A stretch of DNA of 64,000 bases from positions 62,001 through 126,000 of the forward strand of contig NZ_CANKXK010000010.1 in assembly GCF_947487605.1 (NCBI RefSeq), written 5' to 3'. Positions 1 through 9,001 of the stretch are shown one piece after another. The position numbers and the translations under genes were made by a program. The notes beneath the pieces were generated by a model. The model ran no database searches, was not told the DNA's origin, and saw only the letters and a list, made by a program, of their open reading frames with translations. How positions within the stretch are numbered: position 1 is the first letter of the stretch; every line of letters begins with the position of its first letter. This DNA is from an uncultured Algibacter sp. (GTDB taxonomy: Bacteria > Bacteroidota > Bacteroidia > Flavobacteriales > Flavobacteriaceae).

Positions 1-547
1 GCCAACCCACATCAATATTCACATAAGAAAATCCATAGTTGATTAAGCCTTTGTCAACCATTGCTCGTGCTGATTCTAGAACTCTTTCCTGTGTAACATC
101 ACGACGTGCCCAACAGTTAAAACTATTCCAGCCCAAAGGAGGAGTTAAACAAATAGTTTGCCCTACTTTAATGGTAAAATTTTTGGTATCGGATCCTTTT
201 TTGTTCTTAGCCTTAAAAGTTACTTCGTAATTTTTTTCTTCTGTGTTTATAATTTTCCCAGTAATAATACCTGTTTTACAATCAAGTTTAAGACCTTTGG
301 GTAAACCTTTAGCAGAAAATTTCATTGGTCTATCTCCTGATGCTGGAATGGTATATAAGAAAACTTTATTTGGTCGTACTCCAAAAACGCTAGCTCCGTT
401 TATATTTGGTTTTGGACTTTCTGTTGGGCTTAATATATAAAGACCATCATCTGATTTTGGATATTCTGGGTTGTAATCTACTTTTTGCGCATGAACAACT
501 AAAATGTTACATAGCAACAATAGTTTAATGTAAAAAACATTCTTCAT
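1..547 (-). CDS. GH27-like alpha-galactosidase / beta-L-arabinopyranosidase, 5' part only (runs off window start)
   Basis: Reverse-strand translation from ATG at 547: MKNVFYIKLLLLCNILVVHAQKVDYNPEYPKSDDGLYILSP...NGASVFGVRPNKVFLYTIPASGDRPMKFS...CLTPPLGWNSFNCW. Close paralog of the 558-2153 product; Ig-like He_PIG segment then GH27 N-terminus. Confidence 0.85.
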   Translation of the reverse strand, partial: MKNVFYIKLLLLCNILVVHAQKVDYNPEYPKSDDGLYILSPTESPKPNINGASVFGVRPNKVFLYTIPASGDRPMKFSAKGLPKGLKLDCKTGIITGKIINTEEKNYEVTFKAKNKKGSDTKNFTIKVGQTICLTPPLGWNSFNCWARRDVTQERVLESARAMVDKGLINYGFSYVNIDVGW

Positions 548-557
548 AATTATAAAA

Positions 558-2153
558 TTATTTAATAGTGATTAAAACAGTTCCATGAGGGCGAACAGAA
601 GTAGAAAAACTGTTTTCAAATTTTCCGATGTCTTGATTTCTCCATACATCTCTTACTACTTTGATACCTTCTAAATTGGCCAATGCCCAATCTAGTTTTA
701 CAACTTGTTCTGTTTCATTTTTATTAAAGAGCCCAATTGCTTTTTCTCCATTATCTAAATCTTTAACTACAATTTCAATACCATCTTTACTGTAAATCGT
801 TTTTCCAGAAACACATTGTGGGTCTTGATTTATATCTAAGACCTCTGTATTGGTTAAAAGATTTAACGTAAACGCATCCATGTTTTCAATAGAAGAACCA
901 ATCAACATTGGAGAAGACCATAATGCCCATAAAGAAATATGTGTATATTGTTCATCTGCGGTTAGGAGAGAAGGTTGTATGCTTACACCATCTGTTCCCG
1001 TAGAAACATTTCCAACGACTAACATATCTGGGTCTAAATAACGGCCAACCTTACCGTATGAACCTTGTTCTTGCCATTTTTTTTGTTCGTCCCATACTTT
1101 AGAAAAACTCCATCCTCTTCCTTTACCAATCCAACGGTCTTTTAAATCTCCACCTGTACGCCATACATGTACATATTGTTCACAAACTTTTGCTAAAGAT
1201 ATGGGTGTGGTGTTAGAAATTGAATACACAATATCTCTACTAGAGTCTGCAAGTGCATTTGCCATATTTACAGTACTAAGAGAATCGTTAGGCGCCCAGT
1301 CATATTTTAAATAATCTACACCCCATTCTATCCATTGTTGTACATCTTGTTTTTCAAAACAATATTTACCAACGTGTTTGTACTTAGCAATCTTCACAGG
1401 AGTTCTTTTAGGATCTTGCATCGTGGAGTCCCAATAGCCATCTTCTGTATCACTACCACCTCCAATAAAACCGCCATAAGAAGTCACCCATGGTGAAGAG
1501 TAAATACCTGCTTTTAAGCCTAATTGGTGAATTTCATCATACATCGCTTTTATGTTAGGAAATCTTTGAAGGTTAGGTTGAATTGCCATATTCTCTCCTC
1601 GTTTTCCTTGCCATGCACAATCAACGTTTACATAAGAATAACCGTAATTTATTAATCCTTTGTTAACCATAGCTCTGGCAGATCTTAGAACTTTGTCTTG
1701 ATCTACATAGTTTTCCCAACAGTTCCAACTGTTCCAACCTAAAGGTGGTGTTAAACAAATTTCATCTCCAACTTTTATGGTGAATGTTTTTGAGGCTTCA
1801 CCCTTCTTGTTTTTAGCATTAAAACTTACGATGTATTCTTTTTTTGTTTTATCAAGAATTGTACCTGAAATCATACCTGTTTTGGAATCTACAGAAAGCC
1901 CTTCAGGTAAATTGGTAACAGAAAATTCCATAGGACGATTTCCAGAAGCTGGAATTGTATATAAAAATGGCGACCCAGGTCTAACTCCAAATACAGAAGG
2001 TCCATTAACTTTAGGAGCTTCTTTTGCTTTAGGGGTTAATATATATAGTTCGTTTTCTGGATAATTTGGTTGGTAAACGAAATCACTTTTTTTTACGTCA
2101 CTACAAGAAAATAGTGATACTGCGATAGCGAAAATTGCGATTGTTTTTTTCAT
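558..2153 (-). CDS. GH27-family glycosidase (alpha-galactosidase or beta-L-arabinopyranosidase) with N-terminal putative Ig domain, lipoprotein
   Basis: 531 aa; lipobox-like ...VSLFSCSD; LTPPLGWNSWNCWENYVDQ; YLKYDWAPND (GH27 nucleophile region); INQDPQCV. Confidence 0.9.
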   Translation of the reverse strand: MKKTIAIFAIAVSLFSCSDVKKSDFVYQPNYPENELYILTPKAKEAPKVNGPSVFGVRPGSPFLYTIPASGNRPMEFSVTNLPEGLSVDSKTGMISGTILDKTKKEYIVSFNAKNKKGEASKTFTIKVGDEICLTPPLGWNSWNCWENYVDQDKVLRSARAMVNKGLINYGYSYVNVDCAWQGKRGENMAIQPNLQRFPNIKAMYDEIHQLGLKAGIYSSPWVTSYGGFIGGGSDTEDGYWDSTMQDPKRTPVKIAKYKHVGKYCFEKQDVQQWIEWGVDYLKYDWAPNDSLSTVNMANALADSSRDIVYSISNTTPISLAKVCEQYVHVWRTGGDLKDRWIGKGRGWSFSKVWDEQKKWQEQGSYGKVGRYLDPDMLVVGNVSTGTDGVSIQPSLLTADEQYTHISLWALWSSPMLIGSSIENMDAFTLNLLTNTEVLDINQDPQCVSGKTIYSKDGIEIVVKDLDNGEKAIGLFNKNETEQVVKLDWALANLEGIKVVRDVWRNQDIGKFENSFSTSVRPHGTVLITIK

Positions 2154-2221
2154 TATAGTTTAGTGGTTTTATTCTTGTTTATTTTACGGTAAAAACAGGT
2201 TACCCTACAAGAGGGTGGTTA

Positions 2222-2229
2222 CAAATATA
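2222..2229 (-). promoter_or_regulatory. Bacteroidetes -7 box TATATTTG for the GH27 gene
   Basis: Matches TAnnTTTG on the minus strand between the operator (2245-2263) and start at 2153. Confidence 0.55.
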
Positions 2230-2244
2230 GAACATTTATTTAAT

Positions 2245-2263
2245 AAGTGTGTAAATAACACTT
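2245..2263. promoter_or_regulatory. Palindromic operator copy 1 (AAGTGT-GTAAATA-ACACTT), predicted AraR-type site
   Basis: 19-bp inverted repeat shared with six other promoter regions in this window; 92 bp upstream of the GH27 start. Confidence 0.8.
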
Positions 2264-2803
2264 GTTTTTTGTGCAAAATTTTTCTAAATGATGGAAAAAG
2301 ATCTCAAAACACCCCAAAAATCTCTAAATATATCATTAACTAATCCTTGATATAATTTACGCGTAGGCAAGTTTATCTAGATAGTGATTTAAATAAGTGA
2401 CTATGATTTTTGCCAATTATTTTTTGTGATTCATAATATATTTATCTGCAAAAGTCATTAAGATGATTTCTTAGTGACTTAATAATCACAATAACTTGTT
2501 GTTATAATTATTGGTTGCGAGAAAAACGATAGACGAATTAATTGCCTTTTGTGCAAGTGAAAACTTATCCAAAAGACAATTAAAAAGGTTTAATTCTTAT
2601 GAACTTTACTATTGCAATTCGCAATACTTTCTAGAAAGTACATACCCTTACTTAAATGTGAAAGGTTCATCGAATGCACTCTATTGTTGTCCTTTTGAAG
2701 TGTTTTTGACATCTATTAGTTGTCTCAGTTGGTTGTATAGATTGTATTTTGATATGGGGTTTTTGTTATTTAGCGGAGCTGCTATATTTACTCAAAAATA
2801 ATT

Positions 2804-2824
2804 CCCCGGCGCTCTGCGTCGGGG
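2804..2824. repeat. GC-rich hairpin CCCCGGCGCTCTGCGTCGGGG
   Basis: Stem CCCCGGCGC / GCGTCGGGG (one G-T wobble), loop TCT, in an AT-rich intergenic region. Confidence 0.7.
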
Positions 2825-2841
2825 TTTCCATTGAAATTGTC

Positions 2842-2908
2842 ATTCCCGTGAAATCGAAGATTCATGAATCCAATGATTTAAATATGAATTAATGAATAAA
2901 ACGGGAAT
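2842..2908. repeat. ATTCCCGT ... ACGGGAAT inverted repeat enclosing the palindrome GATTCATGAATC
   Basis: ATTCCCGT 2842-2849 and ACGGGAAT 2901-2908; inner 12-bp palindrome 2859-2870. Confidence 0.6.
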
Positions 2909-3201
2909 CTAAATATAAAATTTCGATTTTTGACCATTAAAGGTCAAAATGAAACGCGCGAAATACCTCTATGGCTCTGCCTCGGGGATAGTTCGTTTCA
3001 AGAAAATTTTTATTTGGTCTGTAAATTGGTTTGGATAAATATTTCAGGTTCTTGTTTTAAAGAAGAACAGAATGATATTAAAGTCTCTACAAAACTGAGA
3101 AACTAATAGGTCTAGACTTTATCTAATCTTAAGTGAGGTCGAAAGGCTCTTCTCTATAATACTTAACTAAAAATTAATAATCTATACAGTATAATTTCTG
3201 T

Positions 3202-3220
3202 AAGTGTTGTATTAACACTT
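3202..3220. promoter_or_regulatory. Palindromic operator copy 2 (AAGTGT-TGTATTA-ACACTT)
   Basis: Shared 19-bp motif upstream of the tandem sulfatases; -7-like TATATTTG at 3230-3237. Confidence 0.8.
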
Positions 3221-3307
3221 CTTTTTTTGTATATTTGTTGCTGATTAGTAATTTATTGAAAAGTTTTGATTCATAAAAATAGTTTCCAATTGTTAAATAG
3301 CCTACTT

Positions 3308-5200
3308 ATGTTAAACAAAAAACACATAATTTTAAGTACTTTATTACTTTTAGTGGCTTTTTTTAATGCTAAAGCTCAAGGACTACCAGAAAACCCAAAT
3401 GTTGTTGTCATTCTTACTGATGACCAAGGTTATGCCGATTTTGGTTTTCATGATGACACAGAATTTCCTGCTTCGGCAGATGTACTTACGCCAAATTTAG
3501 ATGCTTTAGCTACTGGAGGTATTTATTTTCGTAATGGTTACGCAGCAAATGCTACTTGCGGACCTTCTAGAGCTTCTTTATTAACAGGTCGTAGTTGTAG
3601 TCGATTTGGAATGGAAGGTAATGATAATTGGGCTAATGGAGATACGGGACCTTTAGATACAGAAATTTTTCTTCCTAAACTTCTTGAAAATACAGCTTAT
3701 GTTTCTGGTGCTATAGGAAAATGGCATTTAGGAACAGCAAGTAATGATTTGCGTCCTATAGGAAGAGGCTTTAATTATTATTGGGGGAATGATGAATATA
3801 CAACAGAACCTGAAGGTACTGCATTGGGGTATTACAAAGATTATAGAATGCAAAGAGCTGGTTTAGAGCTTCCTCCTTGCTGGGTGTCTCAAGGAGGAGC
3901 TCCTGCTGAGTTTGATATTCCAGATTACGGAAAATATTTAACAGATGCTGTAACTGATGAAGCGCGTTCTTTTATTAAAAGAAATAAAAACAACCCGTTT
4001 TTTGCTTATGTGGCTTATCATGCACCTCATAGCCCGTTTCAAGTAAAGGAAGCAACTATTCAGCGCATTGTAGCACATAAACCAAGTTTACAGACCGTTT
4101 ATGATCGTTTGTTAACCTATACAGATATGTGGTCAGGTACAGGAGGTGAAAGATTGTTTGATCATAAAGAATACAGAAAAAATGAAATAGAAGCAGCAGG
4201 AAAGACCGTTGCAGAAGTTGAAGATAACCTTACTGAAGAATTAAGGTTGTTATATTTAGCCATGTTATTGAAAGTTGATGATGGTGTTGGTGACATTATG
4301 CAGACTTTAGAAGATGAAAATTTATTGGATAATACCCTTATTATTTATTTAAGTGATAATGGAGGTGCTTTAGAGAGACCTGTAGATTTTGGTTGTGTTA
4401 ATTTACCTCTAAGAGATGGTAAAGGAAGTATTTATGACGGTGGTAATAGAGTCCCTTTTGTAATGAATTGGAAAAATGTTTTACCAGCAGGACAAGAATC
4501 TGATTTAATGGTGTCTGCCATGGATATATTTACAACTACAGCTGAACTGGCAGGAGTAGATTTGCCTTCTGACCGTGTTATTGATGGTGTAAATTTAATA
4601 CCGTATTTAATAGGTGATAAACAAGGAGAAGTAGCACATGAGTACTTGTTTTTTAGAAGAACTAATGATAATATATATGCCATTAGAACTGGTGATGAAA
4701 AATTAGTAAGAAACATTAACGAGCAGTCTGGAAAAAACAGAGTACATACTATAGGTGGCGATTTATACGATATACAAAACGATATTACAGAGTTAAATCC
4801 TATTACAGATACTTCAAGAAAAGACGAATTACAAACACTTTATGATACCTATGTAAAGGATTTACCACCGCCAGTAACTTTTGATGAATCAAGTTCAAGT
4901 GAGTTATATATAGGTTTAACACTTTCAGCTGAAGATCCAAATAATCAAAAAACGATTAATTTATACCCTAATCCTGTTGCTTCTATTTTTAATATTACAT
5001 TCTCAACAGCAAATCAATTTAAAGGAGACATAGAACTACATACTATTGAAGGGCGTTCTGTATATAAAAAATCACAAGTATTTACTGGAAGTAATATTGT
5101 GCCTTTTGATATTACCAATTTATCTTCTGCTGTGTATATATTAATTGTGAAAGGTGAAAACGGACAAATAGTGTACAAACAAAAACTGATAAAAAAATAA
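3308..5200 (+). CDS. S1-type formylglycine-dependent sulfatase with T9SS C-terminal sorting domain
   Basis: NVVVILTDDQGYADFGFH; FGly motif TCGPSRASLLTGR; GKWHLG; C-terminal IYPNPVASIFNI...IVYKQKLIKK sorting signal. ORF track start 3266 is TTG; ATG at 3308 precedes a signal peptide. Confidence 0.93.
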   Translation: MLNKKHIILSTLLLLVAFFNAKAQGLPENPNVVVILTDDQGYADFGFHDDTEFPASADVLTPNLDALATGGIYFRNGYAANATCGPSRASLLTGRSCSRFGMEGNDNWANGDTGPLDTEIFLPKLLENTAYVSGAIGKWHLGTASNDLRPIGRGFNYYWGNDEYTTEPEGTALGYYKDYRMQRAGLELPPCWVSQGGAPAEFDIPDYGKYLTDAVTDEARSFIKRNKNNPFFAYVAYHAPHSPFQVKEATIQRIVAHKPSLQTVYDRLLTYTDMWSGTGGERLFDHKEYRKNEIEAAGKTVAEVEDNLTEELRLLYLAMLLKVDDGVGDIMQTLEDENLLDNTLIIYLSDNGGALERPVDFGCVNLPLRDGKGSIYDGGNRVPFVMNWKNVLPAGQESDLMVSAMDIFTTTAELAGVDLPSDRVIDGVNLIPYLIGDKQGEVAHEYLFFRRTNDNIYAIRTGDEKLVRNINEQSGKNRVHTIGGDLYDIQNDITELNPITDTSRKDELQTLYDTYVKDLPPPVTFDESSSSELYIGLTLSAEDPNNQKTINLYPNPVASIFNITFSTANQFKGDIELHTIEGRSVYKKSQVFTGSNIVPFDITNLSSAVYILIVKGENGQIVYKQKLIKK

Positions 5201-5273
5201 GATAATAGCAACTGGCATTGTTTTTGTTTTTAGATTTTAAAGAATGATATTCAATTATAAGGTAAATACAATT

Positions 5274-6905
5274 ATGATAAGCAAGAAATTAAAAATTTTT
5301 GGTGGTTTTTTACTTTTATTAGCAATAGTGTCTTTTGCATGTGCAAGTAAAAAGGGAGAAAAATTAAAAAAAGAAGTTGCTACAGAAAACCCATCTAAGA
5401 AACGACCACCAAACGTAATTGTAATTTTAACAGACGATCAAGGTTATGCAGATTTTAGTTTTCATAATCCAAAGGAATTCCCAGCATCAGTAGAAGTATT
5501 AACGCCAAATCTTGAAAAATTAGCAAACGGAGGGGTGTTTTTTAAAAATGGTTATGTCGCAAATTCTACTTGCGGACCGTCTCGATCTTCACTTCTAACA
5601 GGGCGAAGCTCAAGTAGATTTCAAATGGAGGAGAATAATAATTGGAAAAATGGAGATACAGGACCTTTAAATACCGAAATATTCTTACCAAAAATTATTA
5701 AAGAAAAAGGCTATGTATCTGGAGCTTTTGGGAAATGGCATATGGGGGCTATTACCCCAGATTTAAGACCAATAGGTAGAGGCTTTGATTACTTTTGGGG
5801 AGATGATGATTATGCTAAGGAAGATGATATTTCTCATGGCTACTATAAAGATTTTAAAATGATGAAAAAAGGGCTAGATATTCCGCCTTGTTGGAAAAGT
5901 GGCGAGTATCCAATTCCAGCCTATGGTAAATATTTAACCGATGCAGTAACAGACGAAACTTTATCGTTTATAAAAAGAAATAAAGACAATCCATTTTTTG
6001 CTTATGTAGCTTACCATGCACCACATAGCCCGTTTACAGCTAAGGAAAAAACCATCAAACGTATTGTGGCACATCAACCCAAGTTTCAATCGGTTTATAA
6101 TCGGTTAAAGACCAAAACGGATATGTGGATTAAAACAGGCAATGATAGAATGTTCGATCATAGAGCCTATAGAAAAGTGGATGATAATCCAAAAGCTAAA
6201 AAAGAATTAACAGAAGAATTACGATTAATATATTTAGCGATGCTTCTAAAAGTTGATGATGGGGTAGGCAAAATCATGGCACTTTTAGAGGATGAAAATT
6301 TACTAGAAAACACCCTTATTTATTATTTAAGTGATAACGGAGGTGCACTATCCAGACCTGTAGATTTTGGTTGTGTAAACCTGCCTTTGCGTTCAGGGAA
6401 AGGAAGTATTTACGATGGCGGAGTAAGAGTGCCTTATGTGATGCACTGGAAAGGCACATTGCCAGCAGGAGAAGTATCAGATTTAATGGTCTCTTCTATG
6501 GATATATTTACAACTACAGCCGAATTAGCAGGAGCTAAAGTGCCTGCTGATAGAGTTATTGATGGTGTAAATGTAATACCGTATTTAATTGGAGATAAAA
6601 AAGGAGAGGTAGCACATGACTATTTGTTTTTTAGAAGGCATAAGCGCAGTGTGTATTCTATAAGAGTTGGTGATGAAAAATTAGTTGGAAATACCAATAT
6701 AAAAACAGGAAAAAACGGAAGGATAAATACAAACAAATATCCTCATGCTGAAGGGAGTTTATATGATATAGAACATGATATTACTGAGCTTAATGATATC
6801 TCATCCCAACGTCCAGATCGTAAAGCTCAAATACAAGACATCTATAATAAGAATGTAAAAGTACTACCATTGCCTAAGGCCTTTGGTGAATCAAAAAAAG
6901 AATAA
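5274..6905 (+). CDS. S1-type sulfatase, lipoprotein, tandem paralog of the preceding gene
   Basis: Lipobox ...IVSFACAS; NVIVILTDDQGYADFSFHNPKEFPAS; STCGPSRSSLLTGR. High similarity to the upstream sulfatase. Start refined to ATG 5274. Confidence 0.93.
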   Translation: MISKKLKIFGGFLLLLAIVSFACASKKGEKLKKEVATENPSKKRPPNVIVILTDDQGYADFSFHNPKEFPASVEVLTPNLEKLANGGVFFKNGYVANSTCGPSRSSLLTGRSSSRFQMEENNNWKNGDTGPLNTEIFLPKIIKEKGYVSGAFGKWHMGAITPDLRPIGRGFDYFWGDDDYAKEDDISHGYYKDFKMMKKGLDIPPCWKSGEYPIPAYGKYLTDAVTDETLSFIKRNKDNPFFAYVAYHAPHSPFTAKEKTIKRIVAHQPKFQSVYNRLKTKTDMWIKTGNDRMFDHRAYRKVDDNPKAKKELTEELRLIYLAMLLKVDDGVGKIMALLEDENLLENTLIYYLSDNGGALSRPVDFGCVNLPLRSGKGSIYDGGVRVPYVMHWKGTLPAGEVSDLMVSSMDIFTTTAELAGAKVPADRVIDGVNVIPYLIGDKKGEVAHDYLFFRRHKRSVYSIRVGDEKLVGNTNIKTGKNGRINTNKYPHAEGSLYDIEHDITELNDISSQRPDRKAQIQDIYNKNVKVLPLPKAFGESKKE

Positions 6906-6977
6906 GTAAACTATAAGTTTACCTACCAAGTTATCATTTAAATGATGATATATATTATTAACTAAAAACAAAGACAA

Positions 6978-7271
6978 ATGAAAAGATTAGTATTAATGAT
7001 TTTTGTGTTATTTCTTACAGTTACTGTAGGCGCACAAACAAAAAATGACAAAAAGGCTGTAGCAGAAATGACAGAAGTTTTATCTTTAACAGAAGATGAA
7101 GCAGCAAAAATTCTTGAATTTAAGAAAGAGGTTAGTGATGCTATAAAAAATGGTGCAGAAAGAAAAGAAGTAAGAGGAGTAGAAAGAAAGAAAACGAAAG
7201 ATTTTTTAGGGAAAGCAAGGTTTCAAAAATGGATAGCATACGTAAAAGCGAAGAGAGCTAAAAAAGAATAG
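6978..7271 (+). CDS. Small secreted helical, charged protein of unknown function
   Basis: 97 aa; signal peptide MKRLVLMIFVLFLTVTVGAQ then Lys/Glu-rich helical sequence. Confidence 0.7.
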   Translation: MKRLVLMIFVLFLTVTVGAQTKNDKKAVAEMTEVLSLTEDEAAKILEFKKEVSDAIKNGAERKEVRGVERKKTKDFLGKARFQKWIAYVKAKRAKKE

Positions 7272-7301
7272 CCTAAAAATAGGTATAGATTAATTATGAA
7301 G

Positions 7302-7328
7302 CGTCTAAAATTTTTTAGACGTTTTTTT
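7302..7328 (+). terminator. Rho-independent terminator
   Basis: CGTCTAAAA-TT-TTTTAGACG followed by an uninterrupted T run. Confidence 0.85.
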
Positions 7329-7452
7329 TGTGCATACTATTTGTATAACTGCTTGTAACTATAAGCTTTAAGTACAAAACAGTAGATAATCGATTTTTTT
7401 TAGCAGATAAACAGATTTAATTTATACGTATTTATATTTATTATATTTTCAC

Positions 7453-7471
7453 AAGTGTAAATTTAACACTT
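7453..7471. promoter_or_regulatory. Palindromic operator copy 3 (AAGTGT-AAATTTA-ACACTT)
   Basis: Shared 19-bp motif upstream of the repeat-protein gene at 7573; -7-like TATATTTT at 7442-7449. Confidence 0.8.
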
Positions 7472-7572
7472 ATATGTTTCTCTCATTCTAAATTAACCAC
7501 TGTAATAATTTAAGATAAACAAAATAGGTGTTAAAATAATTGCAATTACTAACTAAATTAAAGATTAAAATC

Positions 7573-8889
7573 ATGAAAAAAAATTACGCTTTTTTAATAC
7601 TACTTTTATCGGTAGTAAGTTTTACTGCTTTTGGGCAAATAACTCATATAACAAATGGAGCTGGTATTAATTGGAATACTACTGCTAATTGGGATGTAGG
7701 TACTGTGCCTGGTACTTCTGCTTCTGATATTCCACAATTATCACATAATATGACCCTTGATGTTGATGTTACGCTTAAATCTGTTGTGTTTAAAAATAGA
7801 ACATTGTCTGGTTCCAATATCTTGACACTTGATGCTAAAAGTATTGAAAGCAACTCTGATGTATCAAATATGAGTGCTAATGGAACCGCAACTATTGAAG
7901 TACCTGTGATTATTAATAATACAGGAACCGATGGTACTAATGGAGGAAGATCAAAAATAAAAATTAGTGGAGGACCAGGGAGAACAATTACTTTTACCTC
8001 TAATTCTTCATTAACAGTAACTACAGTAAGCGAATTATCTTCTGGAAATGGTAATACTATAAATGTAAATTGCAATGTTTCAGGAGTTGAAACTTTACGT
8101 CTTTCTGGTGGTAGTGAAGGTACAGGTGTTGTTAGTTTTACTGGTGATAATACAGGTTTTAGCGGTTCTTTTCAAGTATTTTCTGGTAATATAGAAGCAA
8201 ATAATACAGTACCTGGAGGTTTTTTATCAGAAACAGCGACTAGATATCAAGTGAGTGGTACTTCAACCTTATCATTAAATAACGCTGATATTATGAGAGC
8301 TAATTATAATATTTTTAATGATAATGTGCTTACAATAAACGTCAATGCCAATCAACCATCTATGGGTAATATTGGTTTTGCTTCTGGTGTCAGTGCTACT
8401 GCATCTACTAGCTATAATATAGTTCTTGGAGCTAGTGTTGCTGTTGGATTTGCAAATTCTTCAGCAAAAGAATGGGGAGCAGGAAAAGTTAATATTACAG
8501 GGTTTACAGCAAATTCAGTTAGATTTGGCACAAATGCTAATGGCTTAACACAAGCTCAATTAAATGCAATTTCAATAGATGGTATATTATATTCTGATAA
8601 TAAATTAAGTACAGATGGTTACTTAATAAAAGGTAAAACATTATCAACAAAAAAACTAGATGCATTTAAGTTTACTATGTATCCTAATCCAGTAAAAAGC
8701 GAATTGGCTATTAATAGTAAAGAACCTTTATCGTCTGTAGCAGTATATAACCTGTTAGGAAAAAATGTTTTACAAGCAACTAATAATTTAGAGCGTATTA
8801 GTATGTCTAGTTTAAGTACTGGGATATATGTAGTAAAATTAGAAGCTAAAAATGGAGCGAGTGTAACAAAAAGAATTGTTAAACAGTAA
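7573..8889 (+). CDS. Secreted beta-strand-rich (autotransporter/beta-solenoid-like) protein with T9SS C-terminal domain
   Basis: MKKNYAFLILLLSVVSFTAFGQ signal; NWNTTANWDVGTVPG...; C-terminal MYPNPVKSELAINSK...GIYVVKLEAKNGASVTKRIVKQ. Paralog of 11816-13084. Confidence 0.75.
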   Translation: MKKNYAFLILLLSVVSFTAFGQITHITNGAGINWNTTANWDVGTVPGTSASDIPQLSHNMTLDVDVTLKSVVFKNRTLSGSNILTLDAKSIESNSDVSNMSANGTATIEVPVIINNTGTDGTNGGRSKIKISGGPGRTITFTSNSSLTVTTVSELSSGNGNTINVNCNVSGVETLRLSGGSEGTGVVSFTGDNTGFSGSFQVFSGNIEANNTVPGGFLSETATRYQVSGTSTLSLNNADIMRANYNIFNDNVLTINVNANQPSMGNIGFASGVSATASTSYNIVLGASVAVGFANSSAKEWGAGKVNITGFTANSVRFGTNANGLTQAQLNAISIDGILYSDNKLSTDGYLIKGKTLSTKKLDAFKFTMYPNPVKSELAINSKEPLSSVAVYNLLGKNVLQATNNLERISMSSLSTGIYVVKLEAKNGASVTKRIVKQ

Positions 8890-8933
8890 GTAAAGTACGC
8901 TTTTCAATAATTTTTATTATTAAGACAAATAAA

Positions 8934-8966
8934 AGAACACCCAAATTGTTACAATTTGGGTGTTCT
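8934..8966. terminator. Hairpin terminator (possibly bidirectional)
   Basis: AGAACACCCAAATTGT / ACAATTTGGGTGTTCT perfect 16-bp inverted repeat with 1-nt centre, after the 8889 stop. Confidence 0.75.
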
Positions 8967-9001
8967 AATAATAGGCATATTGTAAAGTTTTTTGCAATTA
9001 T

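Noticed and set aside
2511-2801. 96-aa ORF (TTG start) upstream of the sulfatases
   Set aside because: Non-ATG start, no recognisable domain, Cys/Phe/Leu-rich composition and close to a repeat cluster. May be a degenerate remnant, but not supportable as a gene.
7644-8075. 143-aa minus-strand ORF opposite the first repeat protein
   Set aside because: Antisense shadow of a biased-composition repeat gene with signal peptide and T9SS tail on the plus strand; Val/Pro/Leu-rich, no domain.
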